64,000 nt of DNA. Origin: Bifidobacterium hapali (GTDB taxonomy: Bacteria; Actinomycetota; Actinomycetes; Actinomycetales; Bifidobacteriaceae). Position numbers and translations under genes: made by a program. The number at the start of each line of letters is the position of its first letter. Positions within the stretch are counted from its first letter, which is position 1. Shown piece after piece: positions 1 to 9,952 of this stretch. A model generated the notes under the pieces. The model was not told where the DNA came from, did not search any database, and saw only the letters and a list, made by a program, of their open reading frames with translations. The DNA lies in contig NZ_MWWY01000025.1 of NCBI RefSeq assembly GCF_002259755.1, positions 124,001 through 188,000 of the forward strand, in the 5' to 3' direction.

Positions 1-102
1 GCAGCGCCGAGCAACACCCTGAACGATCCTCGTGCCCTTGCCAATTTGTATTATCCCCTCTCGGCCACCGCCGGCCGTACATATATATGACAATACCGCA
101 AA

Positions 103-151
103 AAGCGATGAAGGGCGAAGGCCATCGCGGCCAAAACGTCCTTCATCGCTT
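103..151 (-). terminator. Stem-loop downstream of kdpC
   Basis: Arms aagcgatgaagg (103-114) and ccttcatcgctt (140-151) are perfect inverted repeats, with an inner GGCC/GGCC dyad at 120-132. It lies about 80 bases past the kdpC stop, so it probably ends the kdp transcript. There is no clear run of T after the stem, so intrinsic termination is not certain. Confidence 0.5.
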
Positions 152-167
152 ACGCTTGTGTCGAAAT

Positions 168-203
168 CGTGTGATGCGTTGTATGGATGTAGCGCATCAC
201 ACG
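168..203. repeat. Inverted repeat after kdpC
   Basis: cgtgtgatgcg (168-178) and cgcatcacacg (193-203) form an 11-bp perfect inverted repeat with a 14-base loop. It starts 26 bases past the kdpC stop codon and may be part of a tandem termination or mRNA 3'-end structure with the larger stem-loop at 103-151. Confidence 0.45.
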
Positions 204-228
204 ACGATCACTTTTGCTTACTTGTAGC

Positions 229-864
229 TTACTTGAGATTGTCAAGTGCGAGGTTCAGCGTGACCACGTTCACCACAGGCTCACCGACGAAGCCGAGGCC
301 ACGGCCAGTAGTGTTCTCACGAACCAGCTTTTCAACCTCTTCTTCACTCAGACCACGTTCCTTGGCGACACGCTTGACCTGAATAGCAGCGTATTCGGGG
401 CTGATATGCGGGTCAAGGCCGGAAGAGGATGACGTAGTGGCGTCTGCCGGAACATCCTTAACGCTCACATCTTCGCGCTCAGCGATCTGCTTGCGCAGGT
501 CGGTGACAGACTTGATGAGATCTTCGTCCTGATGGCCCTTGTTGGTGCCGGTGGAGCCAGCAGCGTTGTAGCATGCCTTGTCGTTGTCATCAACACATGC
601 TGCAGACGGGCGAGCTTGGAAGTACTGAGGCAGCGCGTCGCCGTTCGCATCAACGAACGACTGGCCGATCAGCGATGAGCCGACAACTTCACCGTCTGCG
701 TTCTTGACGAGCGAGCCATTAGCCTTGTCAGGCATACCGAGCTGGCCGATGCCGGTCATCACGAACGTGTAGACAACCACAATGACGGTGAAGACGATCA
801 CGGCTTTGAATCCAGCCCAATAGCTGCGCAGATTCAATGAAATGCTGTTCTTCATTGCATTCAC
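229..864 (-). CDS. kdpC: Potassium-transporting ATPase subunit C (KdpC)
   Basis: KdpC is the single-span accessory subunit of the KdpFABC high-affinity K+ pump and helps couple ATP binding by KdpB to transport by KdpA. The 211-residue protein has one N-terminal membrane helix (about residues 18-40). It then has the family's extracytoplasmic domain, including the FQARPSA block, the S-x-LDPHISPEYA motif and the GEPVVNVVTLNLAL end. The start ATG follows an AGGAAAG ribosome binding site. It is the last gene of the operon, 22 bases after kdpB. No kdpDE sensor genes are visible; they could lie just left of the window. Confidence 0.95.
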   Translation of the reverse strand: MNAMKNSISLNLRSYWAGFKAVIVFTVIVVVYTFVMTGIGQLGMPDKANGSLVKNADGEVVGSSLIGQSFVDANGDALPQYFQARPSAACVDDNDKACYNAAGSTGTNKGHQDEDLIKSVTDLRKQIAEREDVSVKDVPADATTSSSSGLDPHISPEYAAIQVKRVAKERGLSEEEVEKLVRENTTGRGLGFVGEPVVNVVTLNLALDNLK

Positions 865-886
865 TCTTTCCTAAGTTTCCGTTCGA

Positions 887-3061
887 TCAGAAGCCCGGGA
901 TCAGACGGACGAACAGGTCGATGATCCAGATGCCAACGAACGGCGCAACAATACCGCCTAGACCGTAAATGCTCAGGTTACGGCTGAGGATCTTCTCAGA
1001 TGCTTCAGCGCGGTACTTGACACCCTTAAGCGCCAGCGGAATCAACAGCACAATAATGATTGCGTTGAAGATGATTGCCGAGAGCACTGCGGACAGTGAG
1101 CTGTGCAAGCCCATGATGTTGAGCAGGCCGAGGCCCGGGAACTTCTCCATAAACATGGCCGGAATAATTGCGAAGTACTTCGCAATATCGTTGGCGATAG
1201 AGAAGGTAGTCAGTGCACCACGGGTGATGAGCAGCTGCTTACCGATTTGAACAATATCGATCAGCTTGGTCGGGTCGGAGTCGAGATCGACCATGTTGCC
1301 GGCTTCCTTCGCAGCGGAAGTACCAGAGTTCATAGCCACACCGACATCAGACTGGGCGAGAGCCGGGGCGTCGTTCGTACCATCACCGGTCATAGCGACC
1401 AGCTGGCCCTTAGCCTGCTCAGCCTTAATGTAACGCAGCTTGTCTTCAGGCTTAGCTTCAGCGATGAAATCGTCAACGCCAGCTTCCTGAGCGATAGCCT
1501 TAGCGGTCAGCGGGTTATCGCCAGTGACCATAACGGTGCGAATGCCCATCTTACGCAGATCAGCGAAACGCTCCTTCAAGCCCTTCTTGACAACGTCCTT
1601 GAGCTGGACGACGCCGAGCACCTTGACTTCGCCGTTCGCGTACTGTTCAGCGACAACAAGCGGGGTGCCGCCTTGACCAGAGATTGCGTTGACACGATCG
1701 TGCAGCGCATCGCGCACTTCGGCTGGCAACGTGCCGCCTTCTTTGTCAATCCACGCTTCAACAGCGGAGGTAGCACCCTTGCGGATGCGATCGCCGTTCG
1801 GCAGATCAAGGCCGGACATACGAGTTTCTGCGGTGAATGCGACTGGCGTCGATCCCGGAACTTCGTCAAGCTCAAAGCCTTCTTCGCGAGCAAGAGTGAC
1901 GATGGACTGACCTTCAGGTGTCGCATCAGCGAGCGAGCTCAACGCCGCAGCTTTAGCGATTTCATCGTGAGTGACACCCGGCAGTGCATGGAATTCAGAT
2001 GCCTGACGGTTGCCGTACGTGATCGTACCAGTCTTGTCAAGCAGCAGCGTAGTGACATCACCAGCGGCCTCAATAGCACGGCCAGAAGTGGCGAGCACGT
2101 TGTGCTGGACCAGACGATCCATACCTGCGATACCAATAGCGCTCAAAAGAGCACCGATGGTGGTCGGGATAAGGCAAACCAGCAGAGCAACCAGTACCGT
2201 AAGGCTTACCGACGTATCGACAGAGCTTGCCTGCGGATTGATGCACAGCACCACCACGAGGAAGATGATCGTCAGCGAGCTCAAGAGCACGTCAAGCGCG
2301 ATCTCGTTCGGCGTCTTCTGACGGTTCGCACCTTCGACAAGCGCGATCATCTTATCGACGAACGATTCGCCAGGCTTTTGCGTGATGCGCACTACGATGC
2401 GGTCAGACAGGACACGGGTGCCGCCGGTCACGGACGAACGGTCACCACCGGATTCACGAATAACTGGAGCAGATTCACCAGTGATAGCGGACTCATCGAC
2501 TGACGCAATACCAGAGATGATGTCACCATCACCAGGAATCAGTTCGCCAGCGGAGACCACGACCACGTCACCGAGCTTTAATTCCGAGCTCGGAACCTCT
2601 TCGATGTATGCAGGGCCTTCACCATGTTCCGGTCCACGCACATCAGGGTCGTTCTTCTCGTCATAGCCCTTAACAATATGAGCCGGCGTAGTGGTACGCG
2701 TACGACGCAGCGCGTCAGCCTGTGCCTTACCACGGCCTTCAGCCACAGCTTCAGCGAGGTTAGCGAACAGAACCGTCAGCCACAGGACAATTGCAACAAT
2801 CCACGTAAAGTAGACAGGCTCGCCTTTAGTAAGTGCTGGGACAAACAGTTGGCAAATACCAAGCAGCGTCAGGAATGCAGCACCCACCCACACGATGAAC
2901 ATGACGGGGTTGTGCCACATGTTGCGCGGGTCGAACTTGCGGAACGCATCCGGCAGGCTCTTGCCAAGCATAGCACCAAGCGACTTGTTGTTGGTTTTCT
3001 TGACGTTGTCTGCGAGCGCGTTCGCGTCGACGGACACGTCGTTGACAGTTGCGGAAGTCAT
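887..3061 (-). CDS. kdpB: Potassium-transporting P-type ATPase subunit B (KdpB)
   Basis: KdpB is the ATP-hydrolysing P-type ATPase subunit of the Kdp K+ pump. The 724-residue sequence has the actuator motif TGES (about 194-197), the phosphorylation motif DKTGT (about 342-346, Asp342 is the phosphoacceptor) and the hinge motif [12 protein letters not shown] near residue 560, plus the expected membrane helices. The N-terminus is about 30 residues longer than the common E. coli form. The start lies one base after the kdpA stop, so translation is probably coupled. TGES contains the serine equivalent to the inhibitory phosphorylation site described for E. coli KdpB (family knowledge). Confidence 0.97.
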   Translation of the reverse strand: MTSATVNDVSVDANALADNVKKTNNKSLGAMLGKSLPDAFRKFDPRNMWHNPVMFIVWVGAAFLTLLGICQLFVPALTKGEPVYFTWIVAIVLWLTVLFANLAEAVAEGRGKAQADALRRTRTTTPAHIVKGYDEKNDPDVRGPEHGEGPAYIEEVPSSELKLGDVVVVSAGELIPGDGDIISGIASVDESAITGESAPVIRESGGDRSSVTGGTRVLSDRIVVRITQKPGESFVDKMIALVEGANRQKTPNEIALDVLLSSLTIIFLVVVLCINPQASSVDTSVSLTVLVALLVCLIPTTIGALLSAIGIAGMDRLVQHNVLATSGRAIEAAGDVTTLLLDKTGTITYGNRQASEFHALPGVTHDEIAKAAALSSLADATPEGQSIVTLAREEGFELDEVPGSTPVAFTAETRMSGLDLPNGDRIRKGATSAVEAWIDKEGGTLPAEVRDALHDRVNAISGQGGTPLVVAEQYANGEVKVLGVVQLKDVVKKGLKERFADLRKMGIRTVMVTGDNPLTAKAIAQEAGVDDFIAEAKPEDKLRYIKAEQAKGQLVAMTGDGTNDAPALAQSDVGVAMNSGTSAAKEAGNMVDLDSDPTKLIDIVQIGKQLLITRGALTTFSIANDIAKYFAIIPAMFMEKFPGLGLLNIMGLHSSLSAVLSAIIFNAIIIVLLIPLALKGVKYRAEASEKILSRNLSIYGLGGIVAPFVGIWIIDLFVRLIPGF

Positions 3062-3062
3062 A

Positions 3063-4739
3063 TCACGCCACCAAACCTTCTGCTAACGGTCCCAGTGCAA
3101 GTGTCGGGAAGAACGTTAGCGCGGAAATAATGAAGATAACGAACACGAGCAGGAAGGCGAACAGACGAGTGTCGGTCTTCATCGTGCCGGATGTTGCCGG
3201 GACGATGTCCTGCTTGGCAAGCGATCCTGCGAGTGCGATCACGAGCGCGATCGGCAGGAAGCGGCCGAGTAGGACGGCCATGCCGAGAGCGGTGTCAAGC
3301 CACGGGGTGTCGGCGGTGAGGCCGGCGAACGCGGAGCCGTTGTTGTTGGCTGCCGAGGTGAAGGCGTATACCACTTCGGAGAAGCCGTGGTTGCCGCTGT
3401 TGTTGAGCGAGGTGTTGAAGACTGATTCGCGTGCGAATGGCAGTGCGAAGCTCAGTGATACACCGACGACTACGGTGATCGGCATGACGAGGAAGTAGAG
3501 GGATGCCATCTTCATTTCACGTGGACCGATCTTCTTGCCGAGGTATTCAGGGGTACGACCAACCATGAGGCCGGCGATGAATACGGCAACGACGGCCATG
3601 ACGAGGATGCCGTAGAGGCCTGCGCCAACGCCGCCCGGGCTGACTTCGCCGAGCATCATGTTGAACAGGTACATCATGCCGCCGAGGGCCGTGTACGAGT
3701 CATGCATGGAGTCGACTGCACCGGTTGAGGTTGAGGTTGAGGTGGTGCCGAATAGGCCGGACCAAACGATGCCGAAGCGGTTTTCCTTGCCTTCCATCGA
3801 ACCACCGGTGAGGGTGGTGATCGGGTCGACTGAGAAGGATTCGGCGGTCACGACGCACAGGAAGCTAATGCCGAAGAGGATGACCATTGCGCCGAGCAGT
3901 GCGTATCCTTGGCGGATGTTGCCGACCATGCGGCCGAATGTGCGGGTGAGTGCGACCGGGATGCACAGCATGAGGAGGATCTCGATGAGGTTGGTCCACA
4001 TGTTCGGGTTCTCGTACGGGTGTGAGGAGTTGGCGTTGAAGAAGCCACCACCGTTAGTACCGAGTTCCTTGATGACTTCCTGTGATGCGACCGGTCCTTG
4101 CATGATGGACTGATTGTTGCCTGCGATGGTCGTCACGTTGACGAAGCCTGCGAAGTTTTGTGCAACACCGAGGCCCATGAGGATGATGCCCATGACAATG
4201 GCGATCGGCATGAGGATGCGCATAGTGCAACGAGTCAGGTCGACCCAGAAGTTGCCGATTGTGTCGGACTTGCGCCATGCGAAGCCACGCACAAGAGCGA
4301 TGGCGACGGCGATACCGACGGCTGCAGATACGAAGTTCTGTACGGCAAGGCCGGCGAACTGAACGGTGTAGCCGAGGGTCACATCTGGCGAGTAGGACTG
4401 CCAGTTCGTGTTGGTAACGAACGATGCAGCAGTGTTGAATGCCAGCGGGCCGGGCACGTTGTCAAAGCCCAGATTGAAGGGGAGCCAGTGCTGGATGCGC
4501 TGGAGCAGGTAGAGTACCAATACGCTCAGCAGGGAGAATCCAAGCACACCGCGCAGGTATGCTTTCCATGTCTGGCCCTTCTTGGAGTCCACGCCGATGA
4601 TTTTGTAGATCCACTTTTCGAAGAAGAGATCTTTGTCGGATGTGAACACATTGTACATGTAGTCACCCAGCGGCTTGTAGATTGCCGCTAGGATAATGGC
4701 AATTAACGCAAACGCCATTACCGCGAAAAAGTACACCAT
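3063..4739 (-). CDS. kdpA: Potassium-transporting ATPase subunit A (KdpA)
   Basis: KdpA is the K+-selective channel-like subunit. At 558 residues it has the normal length. Four pore-loop segments can be read: VTNTNWQSY (about 108-116), [11 protein letters not shown] (about 226-236), GGSMEGKE and [10 protein letters not shown]; these form the four parts of the selectivity filter in the family. There are about ten hydrophobic helices. It is preceded by kdpF at a gap of 29 bases and followed by kdpB one base after its stop. The ribosome binding site is weak, with AGGAAG further upstream than usual. Confidence 0.97.
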   Translation of the reverse strand: MVYFFAVMAFALIAIILAAIYKPLGDYMYNVFTSDKDLFFEKWIYKIIGVDSKKGQTWKAYLRGVLGFSLLSVLVLYLLQRIQHWLPFNLGFDNVPGPLAFNTAASFVTNTNWQSYSPDVTLGYTVQFAGLAVQNFVSAAVGIAVAIALVRGFAWRKSDTIGNFWVDLTRCTMRILMPIAIVMGIILMGLGVAQNFAGFVNVTTIAGNNQSIMQGPVASQEVIKELGTNGGGFFNANSSHPYENPNMWTNLIEILLMLCIPVALTRTFGRMVGNIRQGYALLGAMVILFGISFLCVVTAESFSVDPITTLTGGSMEGKENRFGIVWSGLFGTTSTSTSTGAVDSMHDSYTALGGMMYLFNMMLGEVSPGGVGAGLYGILVMAVVAVFIAGLMVGRTPEYLGKKIGPREMKMASLYFLVMPITVVVGVSLSFALPFARESVFNTSLNNSGNHGFSEVVYAFTSAANNNGSAFAGLTADTPWLDTALGMAVLLGRFLPIALVIALAGSLAKQDIVPATSGTMKTDTRLFAFLLVFVIFIISALTFFPTLALGPLAEGLVA

Positions 4740-4768
4740 AGTGATGAGACCTTTGCTTCCTAAGTTTC

Positions 4769-4861
4769 TCAGAACTTCTCAGGACGGCACAGCGAATAGA
4801 TCATGTAGATGATCCCAGCAACCGCGAGTACCGCGCCAAGGACGTCAAACAGGACGGTCAT
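4769..4861 (-). CDS. kdpF: KdpF-like 30-residue membrane peptide
   Basis: A 30-codon gene reading MTVLFDVLGAVLAVAGIIYM, then a basic and aromatic C-terminus ending RPEKF. KdpF peptides of other bacteria are single membrane helices of about 29 residues ending (Y/F)PE(K/R)F, so the match in length, position and C-terminus is good. It stabilises the KdpABC complex in E. coli. Its ATG overlaps the stop of the preceding micro-ORF as ATGA, so it is probably translated by coupling. Many gene finders miss it because of its size. Confidence 0.85.
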   Translation of the reverse strand: MTVLFDVLGAVLAVAGIIYMIYSLCRPEKF

Positions 4862-4950
4862 AGCTTGTCCACCCACTTTCCGAACAGGTCGAACAGGACG
4901 AATACCACGATCGTGCCGACCACATAGGCAACATCAACCCACCAGGGCAT
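4858..4950 (-). CDS. Second 30-residue membrane peptide at head of kdp operon
   Basis: A 30-codon ORF starting MPWWVDVAYVVGTIVVFVLF and ending in a charged tail with WVDKL. It has one predicted membrane helix. The ATG is preceded by AAGGAG at good spacing and is the first ORF of the kdp operon; its stop overlaps kdpF by four bases (ATGA). Similar tiny proteins ahead of kdpF are known in my recollection of other actinobacterial kdp loci, but I know of no assigned function. It may be a further small subunit or a regulatory peptide of the pump. Confidence 0.7.
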   Translation of the reverse strand: MPWWVDVAYVVGTIVVFVLFDLFGKWVDKL

Positions 4951-5238
4951 GTCTTTCTCCTTACCATCGAACAAAACCCGATGTTGCGTCTTAGTCGTAC
5001 CCTCTCGGGCATGACGACGTACGCTTCATCGGGTCATTGCATGTTCTATCGTATGAACGATGTTTGGTGGTGTGAGGATTTTTTACGGCTCACATACGAT
5101 TGTGAAGGTTTTGTGCGGCGATTTGCTAACGGTTTACTAACATTTGCGTGTGTTATTAGATATATCAGCTTTGTTCGTACACTGGTTATACGGGCACGAA
5201 TATTGTCTCATATGTATAAGTATGTATAAGGAGCTTGT

Positions 5239-5868
5239 ATGGCCGACTCCCCTATCACTGATGTCATTTTTGATTTCTGCGGTGTACTGCTTGATTGGGA
5301 TACACGCGCATGTTTAACTGGCCATTTCCCCGATGAAGTGGTTGCACGTATTTGTGCTGCTGACGATCCGCATGGGTTCTTCCGTTATGAGGATCGTATG
5401 GATGCGGGCGAGGATTTTGCGAGCATTTACCCTGATGTGGTGAGTGAACAGGGCGAGGATATTGCGCAGATCTTCCGCTATTACATTGATCATTACGATG
5501 ACGCATTACCTCGTACGATGCCCGGTATGGTGGAATTGCTTGCGGATCTTAAACGTCATGGTTATGGCGTTTGGGGTTTAACGAATTGGTCGCATGAAAC
5601 GTTCCATGTTGCGTTTGATAAGTTCCCAAGGCTTGCTGAATTGCTTGATGGCACTGTTGTGTCGGGCGTGGAGAAGATGCATAAGCCAAATGCTGATATT
5701 TATGAGTTGACGTTGAACCGGTTTAATCTCAACGCGTCACAGTGTGTCTTCTTTGACGACACTGCGAAAAACATTGTTGGCGCGAATGAGGTTGGTATTC
5801 ACGGCATACTGTTTGACAATGCGTTACAAGCCCGTGAATCACTTTCCTCGCTTGGTGTACGACTGTAG
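5239..5868 (+). CDS. HAD-superfamily phosphatase (YihX-like subfamily)
   Basis: A 209-residue soluble haloacid dehalogenase-type phosphatase. Motif I is DVIFDFCGVLLDW with Asp as nucleophile and Cys-Gly in place of the second Asp, as in YihX-type sugar-phosphate phosphatases; motif II is LTNWS; motif III has Lys in KMHKPNADIYEL; motif IV is FFDDTAKN. The cap is small and helical. The substrate cannot be read from sequence. The start follows AAGGAG at good spacing. It is divergent from kdp and ends at a strong bidirectional terminator shared with the ABC exporter genes. Confidence 0.85.
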   Translation: MADSPITDVIFDFCGVLLDWDTRACLTGHFPDEVVARICAADDPHGFFRYEDRMDAGEDFASIYPDVVSEQGEDIAQIFRYYIDHYDDALPRTMPGMVELLADLKRHGYGVWGLTNWSHETFHVAFDKFPRLAELLDGTVVSGVEKMHKPNADIYELTLNRFNLNASQCVFFDDTAKNIVGANEVGIHGILFDNALQARESLSSLGVRL

Positions 5869-5882
5869 TAAATGCTCCACGA

Positions 5883-5930
5883 ATAGGGTGGGCTTTTCCT
5901 TGTTATTCAACAAGGAAAAGCCCACCCTAT
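5883..5930. terminator. Bidirectional terminator
   Basis: Perfect 20-bp inverted repeat, arms 5883-5902 and 5911-5930 with an 8-base loop. Each arm carries an AAAAG/CTTTT segment next to a GGGTGGG/CCCACCC segment. It separates the convergent HAD gene and ABC exporter operon. Confidence 0.85.
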
Positions 5931-5950
5931 ATCAATGATCTATATCATGA

Positions 5951-7870
5951 TCAAACCTCTTGCGATCGCCCTTTAAGACCTGTATACAACGTGTAGTAGC
6001 GTCCCTGTTGGGCGATGAGTTCATCATGCGTACCGCGTTCGATAATACGACCTGCTTCAATCACCATAATGCAATCAGCATTGCGAATGGTTGACAAACG
6101 GTGCGCAATCACAAACGTAGTACGTCCCTTCATTAACTCATCCATACCCTCCTGCACGAGTGCTTCAGTACGCGTATCAATCGATGATGTTGCCTCGTCA
6201 AGAATCAGCGCAGGAGGATCAGCGACCGCAGCACGCGCAATAGCCAGCATCTGCCGTTGGCCTTGACTTAGCGATGCGCCATCCCCCGTCAGCTGCGTAT
6301 CATATCCATTCGGCAACTTCTCAATAAACGTGTGCGCGTTTGCAAGTTTCGCTGCAGCAATCACTTCTTCATCAGTTGCATCAAGCCGACCGAAACGAAT
6401 GTTCTCCATAATCGAGCCAGAGAACAAATGCGTATCCTGCAGTACCATGCCAAGCGAACGTCGCAAATCAGCTTTATGAATATTCCTAATATCAATACCG
6501 TCATATGTGATCGTACCGGAATCAATATCGTAAAAGCGCGTAATCAGATTCGTAATCGTGGTTTTGCCTGCACCAGTCGAACCAACGAGTGCGATCTTCT
6601 GGCCAGGCTTAGCAAACATGGTCATATCGTGCAGAACTGTTTTGCCCGGCACGTAACTGAATGTCACATCATCAAGTCGAATATCGCCACGCATCGGCGT
6701 AATCTGACCATCTGCAGCACGCCAACCCCACTGGTCAGTACGATCAGTTGTTTCGACCAGCGCATCGGATGCAGAATCACGACGTACACTCACTAATGTC
6801 GTCTGTCCATCATCCGATTCTTCCTGCTGATTAAGCAATTTGAAAATACGATCTGCGCCAGCCAGACCCATCACAATTGCGTTAAGCTGCTGACTCACCT
6901 GACTAATCGGCATAGTGAAACTCTTCACGAACGTTAAGAAACTTACCAAACCACCCAACGTCAACCCAGTCGTACCAGTGACCGCCAGCCAGCCACCGAC
7001 AAGCGCACACAATACGTATGCCACGTAACCGAGCTGGTTATTAATTGGCCCAAGGAATCCAGAAAACATGTTTGCTTTATTCGACGCGTCAAACAAAGCA
7101 TCATTGAGCGTGCGAAAATCAGTTTTCGCAGCCTGCTCATGGGTAAATACCTTGACAACCTTCTGTCCGCTCATCATCTCTTCAACATAACCGTTGAGTG
7201 CGCCCACTGATTTCTGTTGACGCGAGAAAAACGTGCCAGATTTACCGGTCATAATCTTCGTCATCCAGATCATCAACGCTGACACTACGAGTACCACTAC
7301 AGTAAGGGGCACGCTCAGATAAATCATGCTCAACAAAATCATGACAATACTGAACAACGAGTTGATGATTTGAGGAATCGACTGGGACACCATTTGACGC
7401 AACGTATCAATATCGTTGGTGTACAAGCTCATCACATCGCCACGAGAATTCGTGTCAAAATATCCAAGCGGCAGTTTTTGCATATGTGTGAACATGCGAT
7501 TGCGCAACTTCATCATGAAACCCTGCGTGATGAACACTTTGAGCACCGCACTGATCGCGGCGGCAACAACACCGACCGCATAGATTGCTGCCATCACACC
7601 AACCGCACTTAATAACGGCCCGAAATCGTGATCACCGGACTTAAGCATCGGCGTAATGTAGTTGTCAATCAGTGTCTGGAAGAAAAGATTGCCGCGTACT
7701 TGCGCATAGATCGTTACAACAATAAGCGCGATCACCACACCATACTGCCAGCCATACATGCTGAACACGAATTGCATGAGACGCATAAACGTGCGGAACG
7801 GATGATCGAGTTCACGTCCCTTTTTTGCTTCGGCCGCCATACGACCAGCATTACCCCGTGGTCCCGGCAT
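5951..7870 (-). CDS. ABC exporter half-transporter, catalytically competent subunit
   Basis: A 639-residue fused membrane/ATPase half-transporter, six helices followed by one nucleotide-binding domain. The ATPase has Walker A GSTGAGKTT, signature LSQGQRQ, Walker B ALILDEATSSID with catalytic Glu, and the switch His in FVIAHRLST. Its signature deviates from LSGGQ. With the neighbour's degenerate Walker B this is the arrangement known in heterodimeric multidrug exporters such as BmrCD, LmrCD and TM287/288. It is translated from an ATG after AAGGAGG and overlaps the upstream subunit's stop by one base (TGATG), so it should be made in equal amounts. The exported substrate is unknown. Confidence 0.9.
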   Translation of the reverse strand: MPGPRGNAGRMAAEAKKGRELDHPFRTFMRLMQFVFSMYGWQYGVVIALIVVTIYAQVRGNLFFQTLIDNYITPMLKSGDHDFGPLLSAVGVMAAIYAVGVVAAAISAVLKVFITQGFMMKLRNRMFTHMQKLPLGYFDTNSRGDVMSLYTNDIDTLRQMVSQSIPQIINSLFSIVMILLSMIYLSVPLTVVVLVVSALMIWMTKIMTGKSGTFFSRQQKSVGALNGYVEEMMSGQKVVKVFTHEQAAKTDFRTLNDALFDASNKANMFSGFLGPINNQLGYVAYVLCALVGGWLAVTGTTGLTLGGLVSFLTFVKSFTMPISQVSQQLNAIVMGLAGADRIFKLLNQQEESDDGQTTLVSVRRDSASDALVETTDRTDQWGWRAADGQITPMRGDIRLDDVTFSYVPGKTVLHDMTMFAKPGQKIALVGSTGAGKTTITNLITRFYDIDSGTITYDGIDIRNIHKADLRRSLGMVLQDTHLFSGSIMENIRFGRLDATDEEVIAAAKLANAHTFIEKLPNGYDTQLTGDGASLSQGQRQMLAIARAAVADPPALILDEATSSIDTRTEALVQEGMDELMKGRTTFVIAHRLSTIRNADCIMVIEAGRIIERGTHDELIAQQGRYYTLYTGLKGRSQEV

Positions 7871-9771
7871 CAGCGTGCCTCCTTATCATCATTGGTATCA
7901 ACGGTATCGCTGTGAGCACCACTGGCTATCGCAGTGTTGGTATCAGACAGTTGCGCAAACTGCTCCTCATCAAAGTCGCCACCGCCACGCGTCTGCAGGT
8001 CAACGATCGTACGATATATCTCGTTGGAACGTACGAGTTCGTCATGTGTGCCAACGCCACTGATTCGCCCATCATCGAGCACAATAATCATGTCAGCATC
8101 TTGAATACTGGAAATGCGCTGCGCGATAATAATCTTCGTCACATCAGGCATTTGACTAGCAAACGAACGGCGAATCTTCGCATCCGTGCCAGTATCAACC
8201 GCTGAAGTGGAATCATCCAAAATCAACACTTTCGGGTCCTTCAACAGTGCTCGAGCAATACATAAACGCTGTTTTTGACCTCCAGAAAAGTTCTGACCTC
8301 CCTGTTCAACCTTTGCCTCGTACCCATCAAGCAGTCGGTCAACAAATTCGTCAGCACATGCGATCGCACAGACTCGTTTGCAGTCCTCAACAGTTGCATC
8401 TGGTTTACCCCAACGCATATTGGACAAAATCGTGCCAGAAAACAGCACATTATTTTGCAACACAACAGCAACCTTGTCGCGCAACACATTGCGATCATAA
8501 TCACGCACATCCACGCCGCCAACCTTAAGCGAACCACCAGTAACGTCATACAAGCGCGGAATAAGATTAACCAGTGTAGACTTCGACGAACCAGTGCCAC
8601 CGATAATACCAACTACCGAACCAGAAGGAATCGTTAGATTGATGTCCGTGAGTACGTTTTCCGGGCCTTTAGTAATAAGCTGACGAGTGGCTTCAGCTCG
8701 ACGCTTAGCAGCCGGATCATTTTCAGAAAGTTTGACAACAGGATACGCAAAACTGACGTGGCTAAATTCAATCGAACCATCAGCAACAGTCTCAACTGGA
8801 TGCGCCGCTACCGGCATATCATCCTTCTCGTCGAGCACTTCAGCGATACGACGCGCGCTCGCAGCAGACATCGTGATCATAACAATCGTCATTGAGAGCA
8901 TAACTAAACTCATGAGAATATTCATGCAGTACATGAGCAAGCTCGTCAGATCGCCGGTCGTCAGCTGGTTCTGCACGATTAGGTGCGAACCGACCCAGCT
9001 GATCAGCAGCAGGCAGCCCCATACTGTGATCTGAATGATTGGATCAACCGAAGACAGCACGAGTTCGGCCTTCATGAAAATATCGTAGATTCGTTTTGAC
9101 GTGACTTTGAACACGTTGATCTGCATCGGCTCGCGGGCGAACGCTTTCACCGCGCGAATAGCTGTAACATTTTCCTCAACTGACTCGTTCATCGCATCAT
9201 ATTCAGGGAATGCTTGACGGTAGTATTTCGCTGCAATATTCATGAGTACGCCAAGAACCACACCAAGAACGACAACCGCTCCGAGATAAATCAATGCCAT
9301 CGTGCCAGAAACCACGAAGGCCATACACATGGCGATAATGAGACTCGAAAACGCGCGTGGCACCATACGCAAAATCATCATGTACGCGTTTTGAATATTC
9401 ATCACATCAGTCGTCAGACGCGTGACCAAACTCGGTGTAGAAAATCGATCAATACTCGCAAACGAGAACGTTTGTATATTGTCATATTGATCTTGCCGCA
9501 AGTTCTTTGCAATACCGGTAGCCGCACGTGAACCGAACACTGAACCCAAGCAACCAAACGTGAGCCCGCATAATGCGACTGCAATCATAATACCGGACGT
9601 GCGTGCGATTACACTCATATCGCCACGTTCAACACCCTGATCAATAAGCGTGGCCATAAGCAACGGAATGATCATCTCACAAGCTACTTCACCGATCATC
9701 CATAATGGTGTCAGAATCGAATCTCGACCAAAGCCGGTGATATGCCGAAACAGTACCTTTACTGTCTTCAC
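7870..9771 (-). CDS. ABC exporter half-transporter, degenerate-site subunit
   Basis: A partner of the gene downstream: membrane domain with about six helices, then an ATPase domain. Walker A is GGTGSSKST, signature FSGGQKQR is intact, but Walker B reads VLILDDSTSAVD with Asp in place of the catalytic Glu, and the switch position is Gln (IIIAQRISS) rather than His. These changes define the non-hydrolysing site of heterodimeric exporters. I chose the GTG start at 9771 because GTAGGAG lies directly upstream; an ATG at 9816 would add 15 residues but has no ribosome binding site. About 633 residues. Confidence 0.9.
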   Translation of the reverse strand: MKTVKVLFRHITGFGRDSILTPLWMIGEVACEMIIPLLMATLIDQGVERGDMSVIARTSGIMIAVALCGLTFGCLGSVFGSRAATGIAKNLRQDQYDNIQTFSFASIDRFSTPSLVTRLTTDVMNIQNAYMMILRMVPRAFSSLIIAMCMAFVVSGTMALIYLGAVVVLGVVLGVLMNIAAKYYRQAFPEYDAMNESVEENVTAIRAVKAFAREPMQINVFKVTSKRIYDIFMKAELVLSSVDPIIQITVWGCLLLISWVGSHLIVQNQLTTGDLTSLLMYCMNILMSLVMLSMTIVMITMSAASARRIAEVLDEKDDMPVAAHPVETVADGSIEFSHVSFAYPVVKLSENDPAAKRRAEATRQLITKGPENVLTDINLTIPSGSVVGIIGGTGSSKSTLVNLIPRLYDVTGGSLKVGGVDVRDYDRNVLRDKVAVVLQNNVLFSGTILSNMRWGKPDATVEDCKRVCAIACADEFVDRLLDGYEAKVEQGGQNFSGGQKQRLCIARALLKDPKVLILDDSTSAVDTGTDAKIRRSFASQMPDVTKIIIAQRISSIQDADMIIVLDDGRISGVGTHDELVRSNEIYRTIVDLQTRGGGDFDEEQFAQLSDTNTAIASGAHSDTVDTNDDKEAR

Positions 9772-9896
9772 GTGTTGCTCTCCTACTTCGCTGGCTTCCA
9801 TGCATGTGCAAACCATCTCAGCCTAGCAACATCGTGGGCCTGTAGTTGCTCATATATCCCGCATAATGGCCATGAATAATGGTTTTATTCAATGGT

Positions 9897-9935
9897 GAAG
9901 CTGCCGGCGATACGTATACGTCTGCCGGCAGCTTC
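9897..9935 (-). terminator. Terminator-like hairpin after LysR gene
   Basis: gaagctgccggc (9897-9908) and gccggcagcttc (9924-9935) form a perfect 12-bp GC-rich stem, 18 bases past the stop of the LysR gene. The T run is poor. The hairpin lies between the regulator and the exporter operon, so the two are probably separate transcripts. Confidence 0.6.
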
Positions 9936-9952
9936 GCTAGATTATGGTTTAT

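Noticed and set aside
1103-2503. 466-codon open frame on the plus strand across kdpB
   Set aside because: It lies opposite the well-supported kdpB, has no ribosome binding site of note and a His/Arg-rich composition typical of a shadow frame.
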